A stretch of DNA of 64,000 bases, taken from NCBI RefSeq assembly GCF_037137075.1, contig NZ_JBBBNV010000004.1:62001-126000 (forward strand). The letters run 5' to 3'. Positions 24,920 through 34,459 of this stretch are shown one piece after another. The stretch's first letter is position 1; each line of letters begins with the position of its first letter. Both the position numbers and the translations under genes were made by a program. Below the pieces are notes generated by a model that worked only from the letters and a program-made list of their open reading frames with translations, did no database searches and had not been told where the DNA came from. The stretch is from JBBBNV01 sp037137075 (GTDB taxonomy: Bacteria; Bacillota; Bacilli; Paenibacillales; NBRC-103111).

Positions 24920-26131
24920 TTGACCGACAAGCAATCCGGATTGCGATTTGATATTTATGAACGCGTACACTTGCCGGAAGCGGCAAGCAGCATTGCCGAA
25001 TTGGAAGAGGTGGAGCTTGTTCCGCATATTCAGGCGTCGGTAGAAGGGGACCAAGCTGTATTACGGGGGTATTTGCTGCTTGCCGGTACATACACAGCAG
25101 GAGGGGAGACCAGACCTGATTCCAGGGAGGTGCTGGAGCACACCATCCCCGTGGAAATTACACTTCCGCAAAGCCGTGTGCACAGCTTGGACAACATTTC
25201 TGTCAATATTGAGCAGTTTGATGTGGATATTCTCTCCAGCCGCAGCTTGAATGTTACCGGAGTGCTGTCACTGAGCGGCATCTCGGTGGCTCCGGCACGG
25301 ACGGACCCGTGGCAGGAGGAAATTGTGTTCGTGCATGAGCCCGAACAGGAGCCGCTCCATGGGGCGTACCGCGTAGACCAATTCCCGGATGAAGCGCCGT
25401 CTTTCCAAGCTGAGGAAATCATTGAGGAAACGGCCGAACGGGTTGAACCGGTCCCGAAGCCGCAGCCAAAACCCCAGGTTATGCCTGAGCCTGAGCCGGT
25501 GAAGCCGCCTGAGATTGCGGTTCCAATCCCGGAATTCAAGCCAGAACCAAAGCCAGAACCAAAGCCAGAACCAAAGCCGGAGCCGATCCTGAAGGCAGAG
25601 CCAGAGCATAAACCGGAACACAAACCGGAGATGAAGTCTGCGTTCAAGCCGGAGCATAAGCCTCACGAAAAGCCGGAAGCCGCCGAAGAGAAGCTGAACG
25701 TGCAACAATACAATGCTCCTGATATTGTTCAGCCGGTGTCTGAGGAAGCGCCTGTGGAAAAGAAGGAGCCGAAGGTCGAATTTGGCAAAAAAGGCGCAGA
25801 GCCTGTCAAAGAGAAGAAATTTGATTTCAAATCGTTATTTCAACGGGCCGGAGGAGCGACCGTACTGGAGGCTCCGAGCAGCGAGGAGGCCGCACATGCG
25901 GAGGCAATTGCAGCGGGAAGCCGGGAGTCTGTAGCGTGGAAAAAGCTGTTTCTTGGCTCGCAGCAGGATGTGCAGCAATTTCGCAAGGTGAAGATGTGTA
26001 TTGTGCAAAAGGAAGAAACGTTGGAAACGATCGCGGAGCGTTATTCGCTTAAAGCGCAGGAAATCCAGCTTTATAACCGTTTGTCCAGTCAGGAAATCAA
26101 TGAAGGCCAGGTCTTATATATTCCCACATAA
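24920..26131 (+). CDS. spoVID: Stage VI sporulation protein D SpoVID
   Basis: Spore-coat assembly protein needed for the coat to encase the forespore. The N-terminal domain (about 1-130) has SGLRFDIYERVHLPE and LDNISVNIEQFDVDILSSRSLNVTGVL, as in B. subtilis SpoVID. The middle (about 160-290) is disordered and dominated by KPEPKPEP- and EHKPEHKPE-type repeats. The C-terminus (about 358-403) is a LysM domain (EETLETIAERYSLKAQEIQLYN). It is 403 aa with a TTG start after GGGGAGGAG. Its place between hemL and valS is syntenic, but the usual downstream ysxE is missing. Mother-cell sigma-E control is expected from the family. Confidence 0.9.
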   Translation: MTDKQSGLRFDIYERVHLPEAASSIAELEEVELVPHIQASVEGDQAVLRGYLLLAGTYTAGGETRPDSREVLEHTIPVEITLPQSRVHSLDNISVNIEQFDVDILSSRSLNVTGVLSLSGISVAPARTDPWQEEIVFVHEPEQEPLHGAYRVDQFPDEAPSFQAEEIIEETAERVEPVPKPQPKPQVMPEPEPVKPPEIAVPIPEFKPEPKPEPKPEPKPEPILKAEPEHKPEHKPEMKSAFKPEHKPHEKPEAAEEKLNVQQYNAPDIVQPVSEEAPVEKKEPKVEFGKKGAEPVKEKKFDFKSLFQRAGGATVLEAPSSEEAAHAEAIAAGSRESVAWKKLFLGSQQDVQQFRKVKMCIVQKEETLETIAERYSLKAQEIQLYNRLSSQEINEGQVLYIPT

Positions 26132-26136
26132 TGAGC

Positions 26137-26187
26137 GGCAGCGGCCCCTTTTTCTTCGGTATGAAGAAAAGGGGCCGCTGCCTTTGT
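26137..26187. terminator. Strong bidirectional terminator after spoVID
   Basis: GGCAGCGGCCCCTTTT-CTTC pairs with GAAGAAAAGGGGCCGCTGCC around a short GGTAT loop, then CCTTTGTGG. Confidence 0.85.
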
Positions 26188-26195
26188 GGCAGGAT

Positions 26196-26224
26196 TTGAC
26201 GGATGCGCTAATGTTCGCTATCAT
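26196..26224 (+). promoter_or_regulatory. Predicted sigma-A promoter of valS
   Basis: TTGACG (26196-26201), exactly 17 bp, then TATCAT (26219-26224). The T-box leader begins just downstream. Confidence 0.7.
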
Positions 26225-26235
26225 ATAGAGAACAT

Positions 26236-26478
26236 GTGAAAAAAGCGTTGAACGGGAAGAGTAGACAGTGAACCCTACAGAGAGTGGAGCCCTTGGGTGG
26301 AAGGCCCCGCAGGATGTAACTGGCCGAACGTCGCCCAGGAGCTGTCCGCAGTCTGCGGGCCGGTTGCAGCCGTTATCTGTTTGAGTGTCGTTTATGTCCG
26401 AAGCAGGAGCCATAGGCGAAATAAAGGTGGTACCACGGAAGCGATCCTTTCGTCCTTTGCGGCGGAAGGTTTTTTTTG
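26236..26478 (+). ncRNA. Valine T-box leader of valS
   Basis: tRNA-sensing transcription attenuator. Stem I parts are visible: GGGAAGAGTA, AGAGAGTGG and GGGTGGAAGG. The likely specifier codon is GTC (26330-26332) in GAAC-GTC-GCCC, a valine codon. The T-box sequence AAGGTGGTACCACGG lies at 26424-26438; its TGGT would pair with an uncharged tRNA ACCA end. The terminator CCTTTCGTC/GGCGGAAGG with a run of eight T follows. Uncharged valyl-tRNA should favour the antiterminator and raise valS expression. Confidence 0.95.
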
Positions 26479-26611
26479 CATTTTTGCTGAAATAGGAGAC
26501 TGATTTGGGAATGATTCGCAGCGGAGGCTGCGGGTAAAGAGTCCTTGGCGGCAGCACTCTGCGGCGGGACGGCTTTATTTTTGGGGATTATTTTAGGAGG
26601 GGTAACGAAAG

Positions 26612-29278
26612 ATGTCAGAACAAGAACAGAAGCAGCCGCAAACGGCAATGCCAACAACGTATGATCCGAAGACGGCCGAGGCGAAATGGTATGAATACTG
26701 GCTGAAAAGCAACGTGTTTGAAGCAGGAAAGCGTCCGGATGCCGAGACGTATACCATCGTCATTCCGCCGCCGAATGTAACGGGGATGCTGCACATCGGG
26801 CATGCGCTCGATTTTACGCTCCAGGATATTTTGATTCGTACAAAGCGGATGCAGGGCTTTGATGCGCTCTGGCTGCCGGGGTCGGACCACGCCGGAATCG
26901 CAACCCAAACCAAGGTGGAGCAAAAGCTGCGCGAGGAAGGCGTTTCCCGCTATGATTTAGGCCGGGAGAAGTTTTTGGATAAGGTTTGGGAATGGAAGGA
27001 ATTGTATGCCAATACGATTCGCGAGCAATGGGCCAAAATGGGCTTTTCGCTCGACTATTCCCGCGAGCGGTTTACTCTTGATGAAGGGCTTTCCAAGGCT
27101 GTGCGCGAAGTATTTGTCCGGCTTTATGAGAAGGGCCTGATTTACCGGGGCAAGTATATTATTAACTGGGACCCTGCCGCACGTACGGCGCTGTCGGATA
27201 TTGAGGTCGAATACAAGGAAGTTCAGGGCGCGCTCTATCACTTGAATTATCCGCTTAAGGACGGCAGCGGCTTCATTACGGTTGCTACCACCCGTCCGGA
27301 GACGATGCTTGGGGATACAGCGGTTGCAGTACATCCGGAGGATGAGCGTTATAAGCATCTGATCGGCAAAATGCTGGTGCTTCCGATTATCGGCCGCGAA
27401 ATTCCGGTTGTCGGCGACGAGTATGTCGATAAGGAATTCGGCAGCGGTGCGGTGAAGATTACGCCTGCGCATGACCCGAATGACTTCGAGGTCGGCCGCC
27501 GCCATGATCTGCCGCAGGTGCTCGTTATGGACGAATCGGGCAAAATGAACGAAAACGCCGGCAAATATCAGGGCCTGGACCGCTTTGACTGCCGCAAGCA
27601 GATTGTCAAGGACATGCAGGAGCTGGGTGTGCTTGCCCGCATTGAGGAGCATGTGCATCAGGTAGGACACAGCGAGCGAAGCGGAGCCGTAGTCGAGCCG
27701 TATTTGTCCACACAATGGTTCGTAAAAATGAAGCCGCTGGCCGATGCCGCAATTGAAGCGCAAAAATCGGGCAAAGGCGTTCATTTTGTGCCGGACCGTT
27801 TCGAGAAAATTTATTTGCACTGGATTGAAAATGTCCGCGATTGGTGTATTTCCCGTCAGCTGTGGTGGGGGCACCGGGTTCCGGCGTGGTACTGCGAATG
27901 CGGCGAGCTGATTGTTTCGTGTGAGGAGCCGGCGGCATGCCCGAAATGCGGAGGCACCCACTTGCGCCAGGATGAAGACGTTCTGGATACATGGTTCAGC
28001 TCGGGGCTGTGGCCGTTCTCCACGCTCGGCTGGCCGGAAGACAGCGAGGATCTGAAACGCTTCTATCCGACCGATGTGCTCGTGACAGGCTACGATATTA
28101 TTTACTTCTGGGTGGCCCGGATGATCTTCACCGCGCTGGAATTTACGGATCAAATTCCGTTCAAGGACGTGCTCATCCACGGTCTGGTCCGCGATTCGGA
28201 AGGCCGCAAGATGTCCAAGTCGCTCGGCAACGGTGTTGACCCGCTGGAAGTGATTGAGAAGTATGGCGCCGATGCAATGCGGTACATGATTTCTACCAGC
28301 AGCACCCCTGGACAGGATTTGCGCTTCCGCTGGGAGCGGGTTGAGCAGGCGCGTAATTTTGCCAACAAGATTTGGAACGCTTCGCGCTTTGCGCTGATGA
28401 ATATGGAAGGCTTCACTGCGGCTGACATCGACCTCAGCGGCGATCTGTCCGCGGCAGACCGCTGGATTCTGCACCGTCTGAACGAGACGGTCCGTGATGT
28501 GACGCGCTTGATTGATACGTATGAATTTGGGGAAACCGGGCGTCTCTTGTACAATTTTATTTGGGATGACCTGTGTGACTGGTACATTGAGCTGGCGAAG
28601 CTGCCGCTTTACGCCGGCGATGCTGCGGCCAAGAAGACGACGCAATCGGTGCTTGCCTATGTGCTGGATAACACCATGCGCTTGATTCATCCGTTCATGC
28701 CGTTTATCAGTGAGGAAATTTGGCAGCACCTGCCGCATCAGGGCGACACAATCGTGCTGGCGGCATGGCCTGCAGCCGAGGCTCGTTTCGAGGCGCCTGA
28801 CGCGGTGCGCGAAATGTCGCTTCTGATGGACACGATTCGTTCCGTGCGCAATATCCGGGCAGAAGTGAATGTGCCGATGAGCAAAAAAATCGAGCTGTTG
28901 ATTAAAGCCGACAGCGCGGAGACACTGGCTGCACTCCAGCGCAGTGAAGTGGCGCTGACCCGGATGTGCGGAACGTCGAAGCTTGAAATCGGGACCGGTA
29001 TTGCCGCGCCTGACAAGGCGATGTCCGCGGTTGTCAGCGGAGCAGAGCTGTTCTTCCCGCTGGCAGGGCTTATCGATATCTCGCAGGAGATCGCGCGCCT
29101 GGAAAAAGAGCTGGCCACACTGAATGCCGAGGTGGAGCGGGTCGAGAAGAAGCTGGCGAATGCCGGTTTTGTCGCTAAAGCGCCGGCCAAGGTCATTGAG
29201 GAAGAAAAGGCCAAAATGCAGGATTATGCTGAAAAACGCGACAAGGTACTCGCGCGGATTAGCGAATTGAAGGGGTAA
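26612..29278 (+). CDS. valS: Valine--tRNA ligase ValS
   Basis: Charges tRNA-Val. The class I signatures are HIGH in VTGMLHIGHALD and KMSKS in GRKMSKSLGNG. The CP1 editing domain lies between them (TTRPETMLGDTAV, DEYVDKEFGSGAVKITPAHDPND), with a zinc-type CPKCGG knuckle before the catalytic half. The C-terminal 70 residues form the tRNA-binding coiled coil (ISQEIARLEKELATLNAEVE). The length of 888 aa is normal. AGGAGGGG precedes the ATG. Expression is controlled by the T-box leader. folC follows 50 bases downstream. Confidence 0.98.
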   Translation: MSEQEQKQPQTAMPTTYDPKTAEAKWYEYWLKSNVFEAGKRPDAETYTIVIPPPNVTGMLHIGHALDFTLQDILIRTKRMQGFDALWLPGSDHAGIATQTKVEQKLREEGVSRYDLGREKFLDKVWEWKELYANTIREQWAKMGFSLDYSRERFTLDEGLSKAVREVFVRLYEKGLIYRGKYIINWDPAARTALSDIEVEYKEVQGALYHLNYPLKDGSGFITVATTRPETMLGDTAVAVHPEDERYKHLIGKMLVLPIIGREIPVVGDEYVDKEFGSGAVKITPAHDPNDFEVGRRHDLPQVLVMDESGKMNENAGKYQGLDRFDCRKQIVKDMQELGVLARIEEHVHQVGHSERSGAVVEPYLSTQWFVKMKPLADAAIEAQKSGKGVHFVPDRFEKIYLHWIENVRDWCISRQLWWGHRVPAWYCECGELIVSCEEPAACPKCGGTHLRQDEDVLDTWFSSGLWPFSTLGWPEDSEDLKRFYPTDVLVTGYDIIYFWVARMIFTALEFTDQIPFKDVLIHGLVRDSEGRKMSKSLGNGVDPLEVIEKYGADAMRYMISTSSTPGQDLRFRWERVEQARNFANKIWNASRFALMNMEGFTAADIDLSGDLSAADRWILHRLNETVRDVTRLIDTYEFGETGRLLYNFIWDDLCDWYIELAKLPLYAGDAAAKKTTQSVLAYVLDNTMRLIHPFMPFISEEIWQHLPHQGDTIVLAAWPAAEARFEAPDAVREMSLLMDTIRSVRNIRAEVNVPMSKKIELLIKADSAETLAALQRSEVALTRMCGTSKLEIGTGIAAPDKAMSAVVSGAELFFPLAGLIDISQEIARLEKELATLNAEVERVEKKLANAGFVAKAPAKVIEEEKAKMQDYAEKRDKVLARISELKG

Positions 29279-29328
29279 ACGTCAATGCCGCCTTCGGGCG
29301 GTATAAGCGGAAGGAAGCGAAGAAGCAG

Positions 29329-30708
29329 ATGAATGGGACACAACATACGCCCGCAGCGGCGTTTCAGGAATACCAGGAGGCGGTAGACTGGATTACCGGC
29401 CTGATGAATATGGGCATTAAGCCCGGATTGAAACGGATGCAGGCGCTTAGTGAGAGGTTCGGCAATCCCGAGCGGAGAATGAAGTTCATCCATGTGGCCG
29501 GAACGAACGGAAAAGGCTCGACCTGCGCTTATTTGAGCCGGGTGCTGAAGCAAGCCGGGTATGATGTGGGTTCGTTCAATTCCCCGTATATTGAGCGGTT
29601 TACCGACCGCATCCGTTATAACGGGGAGGACATTCCCGACAGCGAGGTGCTGCGGCTCTCGAACCTGCTCCATCCGGTCTGCGGGGAAATCGCTCAGACC
29701 GAATTGGGCGCCCCGACGATGTTCGAGGTATGCACGATGATGGCCCTGCTTTATTTTGGCAAGGTTACCTATCCGGATTATGTTGTTTGGGAGACGGGTC
29801 TTGGCGGGGAGTTCGATTCGACCAATATCGTAGTTCCGGTCGTGTCCGTCATTACCAATATCGGCCATGATCACATGGATGTTCTGGGCGGGACCCTGTC
29901 CGATGTAGCCCGGGCTAAAGCCGGAATCATCAAAAATGGCGTCCCGGTCGTTACAGCAGCGCGCGATCCGGAAGGGCTGGAGGTTATTCTTCAAACAGCT
30001 GAGGCCTGCAAAAGCACGGTTTATTTGCTCGGCCGGGATTTCCGGTACGAGCAAACAGCCGGCGAGCAGGATCATCAGGTGCTGAATTTTACCGGACCGT
30101 TCCGTACGATCCCGGATGTTGCGATCTCGCTTAACGGGCCTCACCAATTGGAGAATGCTTCGCTTGCGCTGATGACGCTGGAAGTGCTTCGTCAATATTA
30201 CGCGCTGCTGTGCGAGGATGAGGAGCTGCTTGCTGCGATGAAGGAAACCTCTTGGGCCGGGAGGCTTGAGATGGTATCGCGGGAGCCCCGGATTTTGATT
30301 GACGGCGCCCACAACCCGGAGGGGGCGGAGGTGCTGGCTGCGGCGTTGAAATCGACGTACCGCTACAAAAGGCTCCATTTTATGATGGGAATGCTGTCTA
30401 CGAAGAATCACGAAGGGTACTTAAGGCATATACTACCTTTAGTGGATTCTCTTCTCATTACAGAGCCGGTTTGGCGGAAAAAACAGGATGCCGCGGAGCT
30501 TGCCAAGCAGGTGGAAACGCTATTGGCCGAGCTGCCGGACAAAAAGGTTGAGGTGCGGGTAGAGCCGGATTGGCATAAAGCGCTGCAAATTTTGCAGGAT
30601 CTGGCACAGGACCCGGACGATTTGGCCGTTGTTTCCGGCACGTTGTATCTTGTTTCCGATGTGCGGTCCCGGCTGCTCTTTGGAACGGACTCAGAAAAAG
30701 GATGGTGA
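29329..30708 (+). CDS. folC: Dihydrofolate synthase / folylpolyglutamate synthase FolC
   Basis: Adds glutamate to dihydropteroate and lengthens the polyglutamate tail of folates. The Mur-ligase-type P-loop VAGTNGKGSTCAYLS is near residue 65, followed by SFNSPYIERFTDRIRYNG, ETGLGGEFDSTN and IDGAHNPEGAEVLA in the C-terminal domain. 459 aa, complete. It follows valS as in B. subtilis. Its stop lies 8 bases before the TTG start of murC, another Mur-ligase-family enzyme, so the two are probably translated from one message. Confidence 0.95.
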   Translation: MNGTQHTPAAAFQEYQEAVDWITGLMNMGIKPGLKRMQALSERFGNPERRMKFIHVAGTNGKGSTCAYLSRVLKQAGYDVGSFNSPYIERFTDRIRYNGEDIPDSEVLRLSNLLHPVCGEIAQTELGAPTMFEVCTMMALLYFGKVTYPDYVVWETGLGGEFDSTNIVVPVVSVITNIGHDHMDVLGGTLSDVARAKAGIIKNGVPVVTAARDPEGLEVILQTAEACKSTVYLLGRDFRYEQTAGEQDHQVLNFTGPFRTIPDVAISLNGPHQLENASLALMTLEVLRQYYALLCEDEELLAAMKETSWAGRLEMVSREPRILIDGAHNPEGAEVLAAALKSTYRYKRLHFMMGMLSTKNHEGYLRHILPLVDSLLITEPVWRKKQDAAELAKQVETLLAELPDKKVEVRVEPDWHKALQILQDLAQDPDDLAVVSGTLYLVSDVRSRLLFGTDSEKGW

Positions 30709-30715
30709 ACCGGAC

Positions 30716-32098
30716 TTGAGTACAGCTGAACATGTTCATTTCATCGGCATCGGCGGTTACGGCATGAGCGCAATCGCCAAGGTCATGCTGGAAATGGGAT
30801 ATCATGTGACCGGATCGGACTTGGCCGAGCAGGAGCTTACACGTAAGCTGGTGGCAAAGGGTGCGCAGGTCTTTATTGGGCATGAGGCCAATCACGTAAA
30901 GGGAGCCGATTTGGTTGTCTATTCCACGGCGCTGTCAAAGGATAATGTGGAAATCGCGGAGGCGGCGAAGCTGAATATTCCGATTCTGCACCGCTCGCAG
31001 ATGCTTGCACGTCTGATGAATGCCCGCAAGGGCATCGCGGTGGCAGGCGCACACGGCAAAACGACGACGTCCTCCATGATTTCGCTCGTGATGAGTGAAT
31101 GCGGCTTGGATCCGACCTTTATTATCGGCGGAGAAATTATGAACGTGGGCAGCAATGCGAAGGCTGGACAAGGGGAGTATGTTGTGGCCGAGGCGGATGA
31201 AAGCGACGGCTCGTTTCTGCAGTATGGCCCGCAGCTTGCCATTGTGACCAACATTGAAGCGGATCACCTGGAGAACTACGACGGTGATTTTAATAAATTG
31301 AAGCAAGCCTATGCCCAGTTCTTGGATCAGGTGAAGGACGGCGGCAAGGCGATTGTTTGCAGTGACGATCCGTACCTGCAGGAGATGATACCAGGGCTGC
31401 GGCATAGTGTCGTTACGTACGGCCTGAATGAAACTGCCGATTTTTCCGCGCGTAATGTGCGTCCCGGCGACCGCCGTATTTCGTTTGAAGTGGTCCGGCA
31501 TGGAGTTTTGCTTGGGGAGATGGAGCTGTCCGTTCCGGGGCTGCACAATGTCTGCAACGCGTTGGCTACCCTGATCACGTGTATGGAGGCAGGTCTCAGC
31601 TTTGAGCAGGTGTCGGAAGCGATCAAGGATTTCCGCGGAGCCAAACGGCGCTTTCAGGTGCTGGGAGAGGTCAATGATATATTGGTCATTGATGATTACG
31701 CGCATCACCCGACCGAAATTCAAGCGACGATTAGCGCAGCCAAATCGACCGGAAAACGCATTATCGCTGTATTTCAGCCGCAGCGGTATACACGCACGTA
31801 TTTTTTGCTGGATCAGTTCAGCAGGGCGTTTCCTGAGGCCGATGAGGTCATTATCACGGATATTTATTCACCGGCAGGAGAGCGGCAAATTGAGGGTGTC
31901 TCTTCCGCGCGCTTGGTGGAGCTGATTCGATCCAACAGCAATCCGCAGGCGGTACACATTCCGAGCAAGGAAGAAGTGCAGCGGGTATTGCTGGAGAAGG
32001 TGCGTCCCGGCGACCTCGTCATCACGATGGGGGCCGGGGATATATGGAAGGCGGCCGAAGGGCTGGCCAGGGCGCTGGAGGAGCGTCAGGCGGGCTGA
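30716..32098 (+). CDS. murC: UDP-N-acetylmuramate--L-alanine ligase MurC
   Basis: First amino-acid-adding ligase of peptidoglycan precursor synthesis. The UDP-binding N-domain has VHFIGIGGYGMSAIA. The ATP P-loop is GAHGKTTTSSMIS. Further landmarks are EADESDGSF, NIEADHLENY, DDYAHHPTEI and FQPQRYTRT. The frame is open from 30629 inside folC, but TTG 30716 has AAAGGATGGTG upstream and gives (M)STAEHVHFIG, 460 aa. In B. subtilis murC lies elsewhere, so its position behind folC is a lineage trait. A terminator follows. Confidence 0.95.
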   Translation: MSTAEHVHFIGIGGYGMSAIAKVMLEMGYHVTGSDLAEQELTRKLVAKGAQVFIGHEANHVKGADLVVYSTALSKDNVEIAEAAKLNIPILHRSQMLARLMNARKGIAVAGAHGKTTTSSMISLVMSECGLDPTFIIGGEIMNVGSNAKAGQGEYVVAEADESDGSFLQYGPQLAIVTNIEADHLENYDGDFNKLKQAYAQFLDQVKDGGKAIVCSDDPYLQEMIPGLRHSVVTYGLNETADFSARNVRPGDRRISFEVVRHGVLLGEMELSVPGLHNVCNALATLITCMEAGLSFEQVSEAIKDFRGAKRRFQVLGEVNDILVIDDYAHHPTEIQATISAAKSTGKRIIAVFQPQRYTRTYFLLDQFSRAFPEADEVIITDIYSPAGERQIEGVSSARLVELIRSNSNPQAVHIPSKEEVQRVLLEKVRPGDLVITMGAGDIWKAAEGLARALEERQAG

Positions 32099-32157
32099 GT
32101 CGCCGCCAGAGATTCAGCATGATTGGATACTTGAATGAATTCAGATTCAGGTTAAAA

Positions 32158-32219
32158 ATACAAAGCAGCAGCGTGCCTTGTTCCTACGGGGTGCGCTGTT
32201 GTTTTGTATGTATATAAGA
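32158..32219 (+). terminator. Terminator after murC
   Basis: ATACAAAGCAGCAGCG pairs, using G-U pairs, with CGCTGTTGTTTTGTAT over about 16 positions, with T-rich sequence within and after the 3' arm. Confidence 0.75.
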
Positions 32220-32261
32220 AAAAATGATAATTAGACGGCGAGTAACCTCCAACCTGGGACG

Positions 32262-32298
32262 GCCCGCGCGCTGGCAGCTGCGCCGGGGGGCTTTTTAT
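32262..32298 (+). terminator. Second GC-rich terminator-like hairpin
   Basis: GCCC-GCGC pairs with GCGC-GGGC with a small bulge, then TTTTTATTTTG. Confidence 0.5.
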
Positions 32299-32517
32299 TT
32301 TGTCAAACGCGTCGCTTTTGCATAGGGGGTTGTCTTTCACCGGTTTATGGAGCGGTGGAGCGGAAATCATGCGTGCCTAGTTTTCCCGGTGCTTGTAAAC
32401 CGGTCTTGCCCTGCTTTTCAGAGATGAAGCGGGTCCCGAAATAAGAAACAAGCATAAAGAAGCTTGCTCCAGCATAGGGATAAGCTAACAACGTTTCGGA
32501 CAAGGGAGAGAAGAACA

Positions 32518-33978
32518 GTGAACAAAGCCCGTATTACGTACCGTTTTGACCGCAGCGGAACCCGGCTGGACTCCACGCCAGCTCCAAGAGACGTGTTGCC
32601 GCCCCAAGAGCTTGCGGGTCCGTTGACGCCTATGCTTCATGAAGAGGAAGAGCATGTCGGGCGTTCGCCCCAAAGCCGAAGTGATCGTGATGTGATTGAG
32701 CTTCGTCCGGTAGTTACGGATGTCCAAGAAATAAATCCGTATGTGAATGACTATGAGGCCTGGTCCAGCCCGTTTGATGCGGAAACGCAGCGGCTGGAGC
32801 AATTAATCCGCTCAACTGAACTGCGGGAGAATCGGGGGGCTCGGGAAGAAGATGGGGGCAGACACAGGGAAGAACGTGAGCCGGTCTGGCTGCCGGACAG
32901 CCGGGAGCCGTGGCAGCGCATGCCCGGCAGCCGTGAGCAGGGGGGGCGAATCGGTGCCGATTCGGAGCCTGCTGGCCGTGAGCGTCCGGAATTCGATTAT
33001 GAATACGGCTTCTATGAGCGTCCGGCCGCTTCCCGGCAAACGTACAGGGCCCCCTTTTTACCGGTTTCAGAGGGGCCAGGACGGGAACCGTCCCGGGTAA
33101 CGCCATGGCTTAAAATTATCGCATCGGTCACAGGCGCTGTGGCCACGGGAGCCTTGTTCGGATTTTTCGTGTTATCCATGTTTGCAAGCGAGCCTAATGA
33201 TGTGCAAAAAACAGCCGAGCAGCTCGTACGAGCTCCGTTTACGGGAAGCACCGGGACAGGAGCATCAGCCGGAGGAGCCGCTGTAAAAACAGAGGGAGAA
33301 GCGGTGCCCGCGAGTGCGGCAGCCGCAGCGGGCTCGGCCATAGCGGTCAATTTGGCGGGAAATAGCTATACCGTACTGCAGGGCGGGGTGTTCTCGAATC
33401 AGCAGGGGGCGGAAGCGCTGCAGGCCGATTTGCGAAAAAAAGGACTGGCAGCCGTAACGGAGAGCGGGGACAAATATACGGTATACGTTGCCCTGGCGCC
33501 GGGCCGCAGCGAGGCGCAAGCCTTGTCGCAGCTAGTGCAGAGCAAGCAGCAGGAGGTTATTCTGAAGCAGCTGGCGATACCGGCCGCCGCCAAAATTCGT
33601 TGGAGCGGCAAAGCGCAGGACAGTGCAGCGGTAAGCGGATTTTTTGCGCAGGGGGAAAAGCTGATGCAGCAGCTGAGCGCTCTTACGTCCAAGCATCTGG
33701 GGCAGAACGCACCGGGAGCGCCGGATGAAACGGAATTAAAATCGGCGCAGGCCGCTCACCAGACCTGGATCGGGGCGGCGGCGCAGATGGAAGCCGGTAT
33801 TCCTGCTGATCAAAAGGCTGGGCTGCAGAAGATGACACAAAGTCTGAACTCGGCGGTCAAGGCGTTGGAGGAATACAAGAAAAGCCCGTCCGCAGCGCTG
33901 CTCTGGCAGGCGCAAAGCGAACTAATACAGTATGCTGTTTCCGAGAAATCGTTATTGTCGGCCCTGGCCGTTCAATAA
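32518..33978 (+). CDS. SPOR-domain membrane protein
   Basis: 486 aa, type II membrane topology. Residues about 1-195 are a charged, probably disordered cytoplasmic part (many Arg and Glu, REEDGGRHREER). Residues about 199-222 are the membrane helix (IIASVTGAVATGALFGFFVLSMF). The outside part has an Ala/Gly-rich linker, then a SPOR-like domain at about 279-350 (NSYTVLQGGVFSNQQGAEALQADL), which in other proteins binds peptidoglycan stripped of stem peptides. A helical C-terminal region of about 130 residues follows. The start is GTG after GGGAGAG. Located between murC and mre/min genes, it may act at the wall or septum; that is inference. Confidence 0.85.
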   Translation: MNKARITYRFDRSGTRLDSTPAPRDVLPPQELAGPLTPMLHEEEEHVGRSPQSRSDRDVIELRPVVTDVQEINPYVNDYEAWSSPFDAETQRLEQLIRSTELRENRGAREEDGGRHREEREPVWLPDSREPWQRMPGSREQGGRIGADSEPAGRERPEFDYEYGFYERPAASRQTYRAPFLPVSEGPGREPSRVTPWLKIIASVTGAVATGALFGFFVLSMFASEPNDVQKTAEQLVRAPFTGSTGTGASAGGAAVKTEGEAVPASAAAAAGSAIAVNLAGNSYTVLQGGVFSNQQGAEALQADLRKKGLAAVTESGDKYTVYVALAPGRSEAQALSQLVQSKQQEVILKQLAIPAAAKIRWSGKAQDSAAVSGFFAQGEKLMQQLSALTSKHLGQNAPGAPDETELKSAQAAHQTWIGAAAQMEAGIPADQKAGLQKMTQSLNSAVKALEEYKKSPSAALLWQAQSELIQYAVSEKSLLSALAVQ

Positions 33979-33987
33979 ACTCATCCC

Positions 33988-34026
33988 AAAGACCGGTTCG
34001 TGCATAATATGCACAAGCCGGTCTTT
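33988..34026. terminator. Terminator after the SPOR gene
   Basis: AAAGACCGG pairs with CCGGTCTTT around an inner GTGCAT/ATGCAC pair; short T-tract on the + strand. Confidence 0.7.
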
Positions 34027-34114
34027 CCTGTTAAAATGGAATTGTGCTCCCCGCATTACCTTCGTATAATGAGACTGATGCAAATAGATGTCAACGAATG
34101 GGGAACAGTGGAGC

Positions 34115-34357
34115 ATGAATAAATCCAAGCTTACCTTTTGCATTTTCATAATTATGGGCCTGTTAGCCGGAACATTGATCGGGCAGCTTCTGGCCCCCGT
34201 GAAGGGATTGTCGTTTTTGACACAATCGACAGGAATTACCTGGGAGCCCAGAGCCGATTTGCAAATGATAAAATATGACTTGACCTTGGTCATCCGGCTC
34301 AATCTGATGAGTATACTCGGTGTAATCGCCGCCATTTGGCTGCATCGCAGAATGTAG
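34115..34357 (+). CDS. DUF4321 small membrane protein
   Basis: 80 aa with two membrane helices: about 7-27 (FCIFIIMGLLAGTLIGQLLA) and about 58-76 (VIRLNLMSILGVIAAIWLH). The short outside loop carries ITWEPRADLQ. This resembles the DUF4321 family, found next to maf or mre genes in many spore formers and of unknown function. ATG 34115 follows GGGGAA; the frame is open upstream to 34088. maf starts about 100 bases on. Confidence 0.8.
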   Translation: MNKSKLTFCIFIIMGLLAGTLIGQLLAPVKGLSFLTQSTGITWEPRADLQMIKYDLTLVIRLNLMSILGVIAAIWLHRRM

Positions 34358-34375
34358 CTCTGAGGGCCAAAGCGG

Positions 34376-34415
34376 GCATCTCCGGCACGCGCGCGATGTG
34401 ACGACGCATGACGGC
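34376..34415 (+). repeat. Possible degenerate copy D of the dispersed repeat
   Basis: ATCTCCG-GCACGCGCGCG and, 10 bases on, GCATGACGGCAG resemble the outer parts of copy B (ATCTCCGCACGCGCGC and GCATGAAGGCGG), with the middle changed and shortened. It lies just after the DUF4321 gene stop. The similarity is partial. Confidence 0.35.
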
Positions 34416-34459
34416 AGCCTGCTGCATACAGGTTAACTTATTGAAGGAGGCAGTATCGA

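Larger units (their letters stand above)
32099..32517. other. Intergenic region between murC and the SPOR gene
   Basis: No convincing gene in about 420 bases. It contains two terminator-like hairpins (32158-32219, 32262-32298). The second includes a CGCGCGCTGG-AGCTGCGC run that resembles the core of the dispersed repeat at 4214 and 45947. Confidence 0.5.

Noticed and set aside
26957..28738. 593-codon open frame on the - strand inside valS
   Set aside because: It lies wholly opposite a clear valS, has no recognisable domain, and arises from GC-rich codon usage that keeps the antisense frame open.
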